Shown one piece after another: positions 1 to 6,106 of a stretch of DNA of 10,285 nt. The notes beneath the pieces were generated by a model, which made no database searches, had not been told where the DNA came from, and saw only the letters and a program-made list of their open reading frames with translations. Source of the stretch: Sulfuricella sp. (GTDB lineage Bacteria > Pseudomonadota > Gammaproteobacteria > Burkholderiales > Sulfuricellaceae); the NCBI GenBank assembly GCA_030696235.1, contig JAUYSN010000088.1:1-10285 (forward strand), in the 5' to 3' direction. Each line of letters begins with the position of its first letter. The stretch's first letter is position 1. The translations under genes were made by a program, and so were the position numbers.

Positions 1-67
1 CAGCCTTTGCCTGAAACTTCGCGCTTCCCGGAGAGCCCCCGGAAAATCCGAAATGGATATTCTGCAT
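1..67 (-). CDS. 5' end of an unidentified gene running off the left edge
   Basis: An open frame starts with ATG at 67 and runs left out of the window. It gives 22 residues beginning MQNIHFGFSGGSPGSAKF, too few to assign a family. A good Shine-Dalgarno sequence (AGAGGAAG) lies 5-12 bases upstream on the minus strand. Further upstream are a dyad and a PhoB-type promoter, which is the main reason to treat the frame as real. The same promoter and leader precede the second CZB gene (1004-1459), where the corresponding ATG also begins ATG-CA. The product is unknown. The promoter suggests induction when phosphate is low. Confidence 0.6.
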   Translation of the reverse strand, partial: MQNIHFGFSGGSPGSAKFQAKA

Positions 68-75
68 CGCTCTTC

Positions 76-101
76 CTCTCGCATATTTCATCATGCGAGA
101 G
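76..101 (-). promoter_or_regulatory. Dyad between the -10 and start codon of the leftmost gene (copy A)
   Basis: CTCTCGCAT (76-84) and ATGCGAGAG (93-101) form a perfect 9-bp inverted repeat around an 8-base spacer. It begins directly after the -10 hexamer and its distal arm overlaps the Shine-Dalgarno sequence. If transcription starts about 6-8 bases after the -10, the RNA would lack part of one arm. A DNA operator covering the start site is therefore at least as likely as an RNA hairpin that hides the ribosome site. A related dyad sits at the same place in copy B (1583-1611), with a T-A pair changed to C-G. Confidence 0.55.
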
Positions 102-135
102 ATGCTAAGCCGGTATTGTGACAGCAGTATGACGC
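102..135 (-). promoter_or_regulatory. PhoB-type promoter, copy A
   Basis: On the minus strand GCGTCAT (135-129), a 4-base spacer and CTGTCAC (124-118) match the Pho box pattern of two CTGTCAT-like 7-mers 4 bp apart. Ten bases later comes TAGCAT (107-102), 4 of 6 to the -10 consensus. The 10-bp gap between Pho box and -10 is the geometry known from PhoB-activated promoters such as E. coli phoA, where PhoB replaces the -35 contact. It drives the gene that starts at 67. PhoB control is inferred from sequence only. Confidence 0.6.
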
Positions 136-145
136 CGCGCCGGGC

Positions 146-183
146 GGCCATTTCAGATGGCTACGACAGTTCCTGAAATAGCC
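146..183 (-). terminator. Stem-loop downstream of the first CZB gene
   Basis: GGCCATTTCAG (146-156) pairs with CTGAAATAGCC (173-183) over 11 positions, with a single mismatch or wobble and a 16-base loop. It lies between the stop of the CZB gene at 247 and the Pho-type promoter of the next gene. No T-tract follows on the minus strand, so it is not a textbook intrinsic terminator. It may stabilise a 3' end or insulate the promoter. A smaller CCCC/GGGG hairpin with an A-rich loop lies nearby at 188-205. Confidence 0.4.
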
Positions 184-246
184 GCATCCCCGCAAAAACA
201 GGGGGTTATAAAAGACGAAAGGTGCGCATCATTTACCGCTTCAAGA

Positions 247-648
247 CTACCCCGGCGCATTGATTTCCTGCTCCAACAGGGCGATAGCCTCCAGCAGCGT
301 ACGGGAAATTTCCACCAGATGAGGCAATCGCTCCTTGGCCTTATCGGCTTTGCCCTTCTCGATGTAATGATAAATTTCACCATATATCTGATGCAGAATC
401 CGGTGCGGAACTTCAATGCCTTCGTAGAGCTCGTGATGGCCCAGCGCCTGCTGTCCCATGCCGTAATACCACTTTCCAAACGAGCAATCGGTGTGCTGCA
501 CCGGCGCTTTGTCCTCCGCAATATCCAGGCCGGCAACCAAACCCTGGGCGTAAGACCGCCATTTGATGTGGGCGGATTTTGCCTTGCGCAGCATGCGCTG
601 TGCCTCATCCTTGTCAAGGCTTACATACATATTATTGACGACGCTCAT
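247..648 (-). CDS. Stand-alone CZB (chemoreceptor zinc-binding) domain protein 1
   Basis: This 133-residue protein is essentially one CZB domain. Likely Zn ligands are His27 (AHIKW), Cys55 in the signature CSFGKW, and His82 and His86 (PHRILH). The Cys to His spacings of 27 and 31 equal those of the zinc site of the diguanylate cyclase DgcZ as I recall it. CZB domains bind Zn(II) very tightly and normally regulate a fused chemoreceptor or diguanylate cyclase. Here nothing is fused, and no signal peptide or membrane segment is visible, so it probably acts in the cytoplasm on a partner. The start at 648 has a strong Shine-Dalgarno run (GGGGGGAG). It lies 355 bp downstream of a second CZB gene, with a repeat element between. 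The partner and output are unknown. Confidence 0.88.
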   Translation of the reverse strand: MSVVNNMYVSLDKDEAQRMLRKAKSAHIKWRSYAQGLVAGLDIAEDKAPVQHTDCSFGKWYYGMGQQALGHHELYEGIEVPHRILHQIYGEIYHYIEKGKADKAKERLPHLVEISRTLLEAIALLEQEINAPG

Positions 649-651
649 GAT

Positions 652-669
652 TCTCTCCCCCCGATTATA
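652..669 (-). promoter_or_regulatory. -10 box and ribosome site of CZB gene 1
   Basis: A perfect TATAAT lies at 669-664 on the minus strand, only 15 bases from the start codon, and the G-rich Shine-Dalgarno run sits between them. No convincing -35 hexamer is found 16-18 bp further up. Transcription from here would leave a very short leader. The promoter may need an activator. Confidence 0.35.
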
Positions 670-799
670 ATCATTGGCAACTGGCGACCATTGGTGTCAG
701 TTCACATTCCATGCTGGATTTCCTCGAATTTTCGCACTGCCCGACTCACCGTCATACCCCGTCTCAAATGAACCCCTGCTGACGTCTCTGACTTACTGG

Positions 800-933
800 T
801 TTAAACCCGGATTGTCCATTAACCATGAATCGGCAGGATTTCGCAGTCGTTGTGGGTCAGGCTTCAGCCTGACATGTACGGCTGAAGCCTGACCCACAGG
901 AGCATATTGGACTAATGGACAATCGGGGTTAAA
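800..933. repeat. 134-bp nested inverted-repeat element between the two CZB genes
   Basis: The outer arms are TTTAAACCCGGATTGTCCAT (from 800) and its near-complement ending at 933 (one indel). Inside is a perfect 18-bp palindrome, GTGGGTCAGGCTTCAGCC at 852-869 and its complement at 880-897, with a 10-base loop. There is no ORF or transposase. The structure suits a non-autonomous MITE-like element or an intergenic repeat. The outer end AACCCGGAT is shared with the palindrome at 5801-5965. In the CZB2 to CZB1 direction it would form a large RNA hairpin and could limit read-through. The rest of the 649-1003 gap shows nothing beyond the CZB1 promoter. Confidence 0.75.
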
Positions 934-1003
934 GATACAAGGATAAATGACGATCTGATATGTAATCCTCGGTTTGCCGGGATCGTTTGACGCCGCCCGC
1001 TGG

Positions 1004-1459
1004 TCAGATGCCTTGTGACTTGGCGTAGAGCCGGACCAGCCCGAGTTGCACCATGTCGGAAGCTTGGCGGAATTCGGAGCCATTCAGCATCTTGTCGGCA
1101 GCCTCTTTGCAGTTGTTGTGCGCCTCGCGCAGGACGTTGCCGGCATTGAGGTGAAACTGGGCATGCTGGCTCCGTAATTCGGCGAATTCCGGCAGGTGGC
1201 TGAACGACTTTTTGCCTTCGCTGTGAATCCACTTGCCCAGTACACAGTGGTCGTCGCTGGCAACAACACTGATTTCCAGTGTTTCGCTGTTTGCACCGCT
1301 GATCTGTGCCGCCAGCCTGTCCTTCCATGCGACGTGCACATCGATGGCATTCTTCATGTTCCCACCGTGGAAAAATTCCTCACCCGGTTTAACCGTTGCA
1401 TTGCCTACGTTATCTTCGTCTGCGGCACCGCGTTTTAACCATGACAAAATACTCATCAT
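1004..1459 (-). CDS. Stand-alone CZB (chemoreceptor zinc-binding) domain protein 2
   Basis: The protein has 151 residues from the ATG at 1459 (150 from the adjacent ATG at 1456). The Shine-Dalgarno sequence GGAGGAG lies 5-8 bases upstream and decides the start; the frame is open upstream to 1504 but without such a site. A short N-terminal segment MMSILSWLKRG, possibly an amphipathic helix, is followed by a linker and the CZB domain. Likely Zn ligands are His42 (HVAWK), Cys72 (CVLGKW), His99 and His103 (HAQFH). The spacings of 30, 27 and 31 match those recalled for DgcZ (His22, Cys52, His79, His83). It is not fused to a receptor or cyclase. Its leader holds a PhoB-type promoter, a dyad and a hairpin, so low phosphate is the likely inducer. 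The partner is unknown. Confidence 0.88.
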   Translation of the reverse strand: MMSILSWLKRGAADEDNVGNATVKPGEEFFHGGNMKNAIDVHVAWKDRLAAQISGANSETLEISVVASDDHCVLGKWIHSEGKKSFSHLPEFAELRSQHAQFHLNAGNVLREAHNNCKEAADKMLNGSEFRQASDMVQLGLVRLYAKSQGI

Positions 1460-1574
1460 CTTCTCCTCCGAAGTATATGGGTGAACACGGCTTTCGCCGT
1501 TCACGTTTAACTGTAAATTTTAATTTGCTACTACGTAGAATCGGAGGAAAGGCAATATTCGACGGCACTTGCAT
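1410..1574 (-). CDS. Possible leader ORF overlapping the start of CZB gene 2
   Basis: An open frame of 54 codons starts at the ATG at 1574, which stands where the start codon of the leftmost gene stands in promoter copy A. It has its own strong Shine-Dalgarno sequence (GGGAGGA, 1587-1581). It runs through the CZB2 ribosome site and ends 49 bases inside CZB2 in another frame. The product is Arg/Lys-rich (ending KTRCRRRR) and resembles no family I know. It could be a coupling or attenuating leader peptide, or the worn-down start of a gene that once followed the duplicated promoter. A plain untranslated leader is also possible. Confidence 0.3.
   Translation of the reverse strand: MQVPSNIAFPPILRSSKLKFTVKRERRKPCSPIYFGGEDDEYFVMVKTRCRRRR
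1481..1504 (-). promoter_or_regulatory. GAAA-tetraloop hairpin in the CZB2 leader
   Basis: On the minus strand GTGAA and TTCAC enclose CGGC-GAAA-GCCG. This is a compact stem closed by a GNRA tetraloop, with a small internal bulge. It ends about 11 bases before the CZB2 Shine-Dalgarno sequence. It is within the leader ORF and in any transcript from the Pho-type promoter at 1612-1645. It may tune translation or RNA stability. No known riboswitch is recognised. Confidence 0.45.
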
Positions 1575-1582
1575 CACTTTTC

Positions 1583-1611
1583 CTCCCGCATATTTCATAA
1601 ATACGGGGGAG
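1583..1611 (-). promoter_or_regulatory. Dyad after the -10 of promoter copy B
   Basis: CTCCCGCAT (1583-1591) faces ATACGGGGGAG (1601-1611). The arms pair through 9 positions with a two-base bulge, around the core ATTTCATAA. As in copy A it starts directly after the -10 and its far arm contains the Shine-Dalgarno sequence (GGGAGG). The dyad is kept although the arm sequence differs (T-A to C-G), which argues for selection on symmetry. It is either an operator over the start site or a partial RNA hairpin. Confidence 0.5.
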
Positions 1612-1645
1612 ATGCTAAGCCTTTATTGTGACAGGAGTATGACCG
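1612..1645 (-). promoter_or_regulatory. PhoB-type promoter, copy B (CZB gene 2)
   Basis: CGGTCAT (1645-1639), 4 bases, then CTGTCAC (1634-1628) form a Pho box. The -10 TAGCAT (1617-1612) follows after exactly 10 bases, identical in sequence and spacing to copy A. The region between 61 and 133 aligns with 1566-1642 at roughly 80-85 percent, so the two promoters are probably a duplication. The tandem GGTGATG array begins 5 bp upstream of the box. Confidence 0.6.
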
Positions 1646-1649
1646 TCTG

Positions 1650-1760
1650 GGTGATGAGGTGATGAGGTGATGAGGTGATGGGTGATGGGTGATGGGTGAT
1701 GGGTGATGAGTGATGAGTGCAGATTTTACCCCTCATCCATTACTCATTCCTCATCACCCC
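1650..1760. repeat. GGTGATG(A) tandem array with an inverted partner at the ppk1 3' end
   Basis: From 1650 to 1716 there are nine head-to-tail units of 7 or 8 bases, GGTGATGA or GGTGATG. After a short spacer, 1729-1760 carries degenerate units in the opposite orientation (CATCC, ACTCATTCCTCATCACC). The whole can fold into a long hairpin. The last Gly codon and the TGA stop of ppk1 (1754-1756) lie inside this arm as GGGGTGATGA. Related arrays occur at 3867-3934 and 8768-8821. The variable unit number suggests slippage. It may also act as the 3' structure of the ppk1 transcript. Confidence 0.8.
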
Positions 1761-3832
1761 TTCAACGGCTGCGCCAGCTCCTGCATGAGCTGCATCTGGG
1801 CACAGGCGATCTTGCTGCCGCTGCGCGGACATTTGCGCCGGTAATTGCCCTCCGCATCCATTTCCCAGGTCTGGCAGTTGTCCTTGAGATAGGGCTCCAG
1901 CCCTTCCTTGATGACGCGCTTTTTCAGCTTCGCATCCAGCACCGGAAAACAGACTTCGACCCGGCGGAAGAAGTTGCGCTGCATCCAGTCTGCGCTGGAC
2001 AGATAGATATCGCGCGCGCCGCCGTTGTAGAAATAGAAAATGCGTGAGTGTTCGAGGAAGCGGCCGATGATGGAACGCACCCGGATATTTTCCGAAACGC
2101 CCCGAATCCCCGGCCGCAGGGCGCACACCCCGCGCACGATCAGATCGACCTTGACCCCGGCTCTGGACGCGTCGTACAGCGCGCTGATGATCTCCGGTTC
2201 GAGCAGGGAATTCATCTTGGCAACGATGAACGCCTTTTTGCCGGCGCGCGCATGAGAGGCCTCGGTGCGGATCGCCGCCATCATTTCACGGTGCAGGGTG
2301 AACGGCGATTGCAGCAAATAATTCAGACTGCTCGCCTTGCCCAGGCCGGTGAGCTGCATGAAGACGTCATTAACGTCGCTGCCGATCTTCTCGTTGCAGG
2401 TAAACAGGCCGAAATCGGTGTACAGCTTGGCGGTGCGAGGATGGTAATTGCCTGTGCCTAGATGGATGTAGCGGCGCAACCCGTCTTCCTCGCGCCGTAC
2501 CACCAGCAGCATTTTGGCATGGGTCTTGTAGCCGACAACGCCGTACACCACGTGGGCACCCGCCTCTTCAAGACGCCCCGCCCAGTTGATGTTGGCTTCC
2601 TCGTCGAAGCGGGCCAGCAGCTCCACCACTACGGTAACTTCCTTGCCGCTATGCACCGCCTTGATCAACGCCTCCATCAGTGCGGAATCGGTGCCGGTGC
2701 GGTAGATGGTCTGCTTGATCGCCAGCACGTTGGGGTCACTTGCCGCTTGCTGGATGAAATCGACGACAGGCGCAAACGACTCGAAGGGTTGGTGCAGCAG
2801 GATATCGCCACTCCTGATCGCCTGGAACATGTCAGGATGCTTCGCCACCGACGGAGGGGTACTCGGAATGAAGGACGAATATTTGAGATCGGGCCGATCG
2901 ACCCGGTCCGGGATCTGCATCAGCCGCACCAGGTTAACAGGACCGTTGACCCGGTAAAAATCTTCCTGGCTCAGACCGAATTGCCCCAGCAGGAAGCCGG
3001 CCATTTCCGGCGAACAGTTGTCCGCCACCTCCAGGCGCACGGCATTGCCGAAATTGCGCTGCGGCAGCTCGCCTTGCAGCGCTTCGCGCAGGTTTTTGAC
3101 CTCTTCCTCGTCGACGAACAGATTGGAATTGCGGGTGACGCGGAACTGGTAGCAGCCCTTGATCTCCATGCCGGAAAACAGCTCCCCGACATGAGCATGG
3201 ATGATCGAGGAAAGGAAGACGAAGCCATGCTCGCAGCCGGCCACTTCCGGCGGCAGTTTGATCACCCGCGGCAAAGAACGCGGCGCCTGCACGATGGCGG
3301 CGCCGGAGGCACGGCCGAAAGCGTCCTTGCCCTCCAGCTCGACGGCAAAATTCAGACTCTTGTTCAGTACACGCGGGAAGGGATGGGCGGGATCGAGGCC
3401 GATCGGGGAAAGCACCGGCATCAGCTCACGAAAGAAAAAATCCTTGATCCATTCGCCCTGGCCATCGTGCCAGTGGGTACGGCGCAGAAAGCGGATATCG
3501 TGGCGCGCCAACTCGGGCAGTATCCCCTCGTTCAACAGCCGATATTGCTTTTCCACCAACTCGTGCGCCTGCTCGGTAACCCGTTTGAACACCTGGCGCG
3601 CCGACATGCCATCCGGCCCCGTCGCGGTGGCATGGAGAGCGATCTGCTCCTTCAGTCCGGCGACGCGGACCTCAAAGAACTCGTCCAGGTTGTTGCTGAC
3701 GATGCACAGGAACTTCAGCCGCTCCAGCAACGGGTTGCGGTGATCCTCCGCCTGCGCCAGCACACGCCGGTTGAAGGCAAGCTGGCCAAGTTCGCGGTTG
3801 AGATAGTATTCCTGGGCGTGCAAGTCAGTCAT
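1754..3832 (-). CDS. ppk1: Polyphosphate kinase 1
   Basis: The 692-residue product matches the usual PPK1 length (E. coli 688). It makes inorganic polyphosphate reversibly from ATP by a phospho-histidine mechanism, at the inner face of the membrane. The N-terminal domain opens with YYLNRELGQLAFNRRVL. The catalytic domains hold the autophosphorylated His438 in KTHAK, His457 in IHLGTGN and His595 in FLEHSR, plus the arginine-rich TIYRTG near 376-380. The ATG at 3832 was chosen because homology begins there; the open frame extends to 4090 but that part overlaps yggX and a repeat. The C-terminus has about 20 extra residues after the conserved end. No Pho box is visible directly upstream. Its neighbours are yggX upstream and the Pho-controlled CZB region downstream. 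Confidence 0.97.
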   Translation of the reverse strand: MTDLHAQEYYLNRELGQLAFNRRVLAQAEDHRNPLLERLKFLCIVSNNLDEFFEVRVAGLKEQIALHATATGPDGMSARQVFKRVTEQAHELVEKQYRLLNEGILPELARHDIRFLRRTHWHDGQGEWIKDFFFRELMPVLSPIGLDPAHPFPRVLNKSLNFAVELEGKDAFGRASGAAIVQAPRSLPRVIKLPPEVAGCEHGFVFLSSIIHAHVGELFSGMEIKGCYQFRVTRNSNLFVDEEEVKNLREALQGELPQRNFGNAVRLEVADNCSPEMAGFLLGQFGLSQEDFYRVNGPVNLVRLMQIPDRVDRPDLKYSSFIPSTPPSVAKHPDMFQAIRSGDILLHQPFESFAPVVDFIQQAASDPNVLAIKQTIYRTGTDSALMEALIKAVHSGKEVTVVVELLARFDEEANINWAGRLEEAGAHVVYGVVGYKTHAKMLLVVRREEDGLRRYIHLGTGNYHPRTAKLYTDFGLFTCNEKIGSDVNDVFMQLTGLGKASSLNYLLQSPFTLHREMMAAIRTEASHARAGKKAFIVAKMNSLLEPEIISALYDASRAGVKVDLIVRGVCALRPGIRGVSENIRVRSIIGRFLEHSRIFYFYNGGARDIYLSSADWMQRNFFRRVEVCFPVLDAKLKKRVIKEGLEPYLKDNCQTWEMDAEGNYRRKCPRSGSKIACAQMQLMQELAQPLKG

Positions 3833-3866
3833 GGGAGCGATTATCCTGAAGCCGGGTGGGTCGAAT

Positions 3867-3934
3867 GGTAATGGGTGATGCGGAATGGGTGATGAAAACC
3901 CTAGACCATCACTCATCACCCATTGCTCATTACC
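3867..3934. repeat. Inverted GGTAATG/GGTGATG repeat between yggX and ppk1
   Basis: Two 28-base arms (3867-3894 and 3907-3934) match at 21 of 28 positions when one is reversed and complemented, around a 12-base loop. The units are of the same GGTGATG family as 1650-1760. The hairpin starts 5 bases after the yggX stop and ends 35 bases before ppk1. It is well placed to end or weaken transcription between the two genes, though there is no clear T-tract. Confidence 0.7.
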
Positions 3935-3939
3935 CGTTT

Positions 3940-4212
3940 CTAGTGCTTCGGTGGCACGAAACCCGACACCGTATCCGCTCCGGTACCGAAGAAGTAGGAC
4001 TCCACCTGCTCCGCCAGATACTTGCGCGCACTGGGATCGGCCATGTTGAGGCGATTTTCGTTGATCAGCATGGTCTGGTGCTTGAGCCAAGCCGCCCAGG
4101 CTTCCTTGGAAACATTTTCATAAATCCGCTTGCCGAGCTCGCCGGGATAAGGCGGAAAATCCAGCCCATCCGCTTCGCGACCGAGCTTCACGCATTTCAC
4201 TGTTCTTGCCAT
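3940..4212 (-). CDS. yggX: Fe(2+)-trafficking protein YggX
   Basis: The 90-residue protein has the full YggX family pattern: [17 protein letters not shown] at the start with conserved Cys7, then [20 protein letters not shown], and [16 protein letters not shown] near the middle. The family helps deliver or protect Fe(II) for iron-sulfur clusters and reduces oxidative damage in the cytoplasm. The start at 4212 follows GGGGTGATGAA, a ribosome site that is itself one GGTGATGA repeat unit. It is often next to mutY in other proteobacteria; here it sits between argA and ppk1 in the same direction. Confidence 0.96.
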   Translation of the reverse strand: MARTVKCVKLGREADGLDFPPYPGELGKRIYENVSKEAWAAWLKHQTMLINENRLNMADPSARKYLAEQVESYFFGTGADTVSGFVPPKH

Positions 4213-4278
4213 TTCATCACCCCGTTCAAAATAGTGTTATTTGATTGCACTTAAATATCATCCTTAAAAACTTGGTTG

Positions 4279-4406
4279 AACCGCCAAGACGCCAAGAACG
4301 CCAAGGGAATCCTCTTGCTGGAAACAACATTGCATTAACTGATAGGGTGAACAGTTCTGGTTTCCAATCTTATATTTTTCTTGGCGCTCTTGGCGTCTTG
4401 GCGGTT
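4279..4406. repeat. Inverted CGCCAAGA repeat between argA and yggX
   Basis: AACCGCCAAGACGCCAAG and following bases (4279-4305) recur as the reverse complement at 4380-4406, with 26 of 27 positions equal and a 74-base spacer. Each arm is built of short CGCCAAGA-like units. It fills most of the gap between argA and yggX. A divergent relative is at 8023-8158. Such repeats are common in many bacterial intergenic regions; their function is not known to me. Confidence 0.8.
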
Positions 4407-4441
4407 AGAAAAAAGTTTTAGAGTTATTTCAAGCAAATACG

Positions 4442-5776
4442 CTACAACTTTTTCATGAACACCTTGGAGCGGCGCTGATAGTTGTACAGCCCTTGCTTGG
4501 CCTTGGGCAGCTTGTCCACGCCGGCCTCGGTGAAGCCGCGCTCCAGGAACCAGTGCGCAGTGCGGGTGGTGAGCACGAACAACTGTTTGAAGCCCTTGCC
4601 TAGCGCCCTGACCTGCATGTATTCGAGCAATGCCTCGCCCCGCCCGGCGCTGCGGTAATCCGGATGCACCGCCATGCACGCCAGCTCCGCCGCCTTCTCT
4701 TTCGGAAACGGATACAGCGCGGCACAGCCGATGATCAGGCCGTCGTACTCCAGCACGGAGAAGCGGTCGATTTCCATTTCCAGCAGCTCGCGCGAACGCC
4801 GCACCAGGATACCGTCGGCTTCCAGCGGCTCGATCAGCGCGAGGATGCCGCCGACATCGTCGATCGTGGCATCGCGCAGGGTTTCCAGCGGAACTTCGCT
4901 GACCATGCTGCCGATGCCTTCGTGGGTAAACAGTTCCTGCAGCAATGCGCCATCGATGTGGCGGCTGATCAGGTGCGCCCGCGCCACGCCCTTGCGGCAG
5001 GCACGCACCGCACAGGGCAGGTAATAACCCACATCCGTCGGCAGTGCGGCGGCGGGGGCAAGAATCGCTTCCGCCTCTGCCGTGGTCAGTTCGCGCAGCA
5101 AATCCCCGTTTTCGCCGGCAACCCCGGCTGTGTCCATCAAGAATATCAGCTTGTCGGCATCCAGCGCGATCGCGGCGGAAGTCGCCACATCTTCCAGCGA
5201 CAAATTGAACACCTCGCCAGTGGGCGAATAGCCGAGCGGCGAAAGCAGCACGATTTCGTTGCCGTCGAGCCTGCGCCGAATGCCTGTTGCATCGATCTTG
5301 CGCACTTCACCGGTGTGCATCAGATCCACACCGCCGAGCACCCCCATCGGCATGGCAGTGACAAAATTGCCGCTGGCCACCCGAATATCGGCGCCCGCCA
5401 TCGGCGAATTGGCGAGACCCATGGAAAGCAGCGCCTCGATCTCCACCCGCACCGTACCGGCCGCCTCCTTGACGCATTTCAGGGCGTCATCGTCGGTGAC
5501 GCGCATTCCCCCGGCATAGCGGATCGCCGCGCCCCGCTCGGTCAGCTCCTCCTCGATCTGCGGCCGTGCGCCATGCACCAGCACCAGCCGTACACCGAGG
5601 CTATTGAGAAGATTGAGGTCGTGCGCAAGCGCAATGAACTGACCTTCGCTCACCACCTCGCCGCCGAAGGCAACAACGAAAGTCTTGCCGCGAAAGGCGT
5701 GAATATAGGGTGTGGCCGAGCGAAACCACGCCACAAAATGGGTTCTGAGTTCTGAGTGCTGAGTACCGAGAGGCAT
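4442..5776 (-). CDS. argA: Amino-acid N-acetyltransferase (N-acetylglutamate synthase)
   Basis: The 444-residue product (E. coli 443) makes N-acetylglutamate from acetyl-CoA and glutamate, the first committed step of arginine synthesis in the cytoplasm. An N-terminal amino-acid-kinase-like domain (about 20-290) carries RGKTFVVAFGGE, VHGARPQI and DGALLQELFTHEGIG; in this family it binds the arginine inhibitor. The C-terminal GNAT domain (about 300-440) has the acetyl-CoA loop HPDYRSAGRGE at 371-381 and ends in YNYQRRSKV. The start at 5776 is the first in-frame ATG, but its ribosome site is weak and residues 4-13 are encoded by a heptamer repeat. The family begins near residue 14, so an internal start cannot be excluded. 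Confidence 0.95.
   Translation of the reverse strand: MPLGTQHSELRTHFVAWFRSATPYIHAFRGKTFVVAFGGEVVSEGQFIALAHDLNLLNSLGVRLVLVHGARPQIEEELTERGAAIRYAGGMRVTDDDALKCVKEAAGTVRVEIEALLSMGLANSPMAGADIRVASGNFVTAMPMGVLGGVDLMHTGEVRKIDATGIRRRLDGNEIVLLSPLGYSPTGEVFNLSLEDVATSAAIALDADKLIFLMDTAGVAGENGDLLRELTTAEAEAILAPAAALPTDVGYYLPCAVRACRKGVARAHLISRHIDGALLQELFTHEGIGSMVSEVPLETLRDATIDDVGGILALIEPLEADGILVRRSRELLEMEIDRFSVLEYDGLIIGCAALYPFPKEKAAELACMAVHPDYRSAGRGEALLEYMQVRALGKGFKQLFVLTTRTAHWFLERGFTEAGVDKLPKAKQGLYNYQRRSKVFMKKL
5742..5769. repeat. Four GTNCTGA heptamers within the argA start
   Basis: GTTCTGA, GTTCTGA, GTGCTGA and GTACCGA lie head to tail at 5742-5769, inside the first codons of argA (encoding roughly GTQHSELRT). 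The 7-base unit resembles the GTGATGA unit of the arrays elsewhere in the window. A change of one unit would shift the argA reading frame if the upstream ATG at 5776 is the one used. Confidence 0.6.
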
Positions 5777-5800
5777 CGAAAGCTAATCCGTTATCAAATT

Positions 5801-5965
5801 AACCCGGATATTTCATAAATTCGCGTGATGATCGCGCAGGATTTTGTTTTGTAGAGGGATTTTGTGAGGGAGTGTCGTAGTTATTCATACGACCGACTGA
5901 ACAAAATTTCTCTACGAAACAAAAGACCAGCGAGGGCGCGCGTCAATTTATGAAAAATCCGGGTT
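5801..5965. repeat. 165-bp imperfect palindrome, MITE-like
   Basis: The left end AACCCGGATATTTCATAAAT (5801-5820) and the right end (to 5965) are inverted copies. The complementarity continues inward for about 68 bases per arm at roughly 70-75 percent without gaps, including TTTTGTTT(T/C)GTAGAG. The centre adds GTCGTA (5874-5879) and TACGAC (5888-5893). No ORF is present. It lies just upstream of argA. A homologous left half occurs at 7104-7150, and the end motif recurs in the dyads at 76-101 and 1583-1611. No target-site duplication is obvious. Confidence 0.75.
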
Positions 5966-6106
5966 GAAGCATTCCATCGCAAGTGCAAAGTGTACCCCAA
6001 TCCCTTCACCCAGCGCCAACCCGTGCATACCTTCACTTTTTCCTGTCAAAGATAATAACGATGTTTACAACCCAATGATCTATTGGCAAATTACCTGTTT
6101 TCAGGG

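Noticed and set aside
675..690. Sigma-54-like promoter ahead of CZB gene 1 (TGG...TTGCC)
   Set aside because: GG and GC are 9 bases apart instead of 10, and the -24 element is poor.
157..771. 204-codon open frame on the plus strand
   Set aside because: It lies opposite CZB gene 1, which has a clear domain signature and a strong ribosome site.
1650..1716. Tandem array as a CRISPR
   Set aside because: Units are 7-8 bases and directly adjacent, with no spacers or cas genes.
2462..3871. 469-codon open frame on the plus strand
   Set aside because: It is antisense to ppk1, follows its codon bias, and its product is a His/Gln/Arg-rich composition typical of shadow frames.
3833..4090. N-terminal extension of ppk1 by 86 residues
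   Set aside because: The extension overlaps yggX and an inverted repeat, and PPK1 homology begins at the ATG at 3832.
4664..5755. 363-codon open frame on the plus strand
   Set aside because: It is antisense to argA, whose protein is complete and recognisable; no ribosome site or family likeness.
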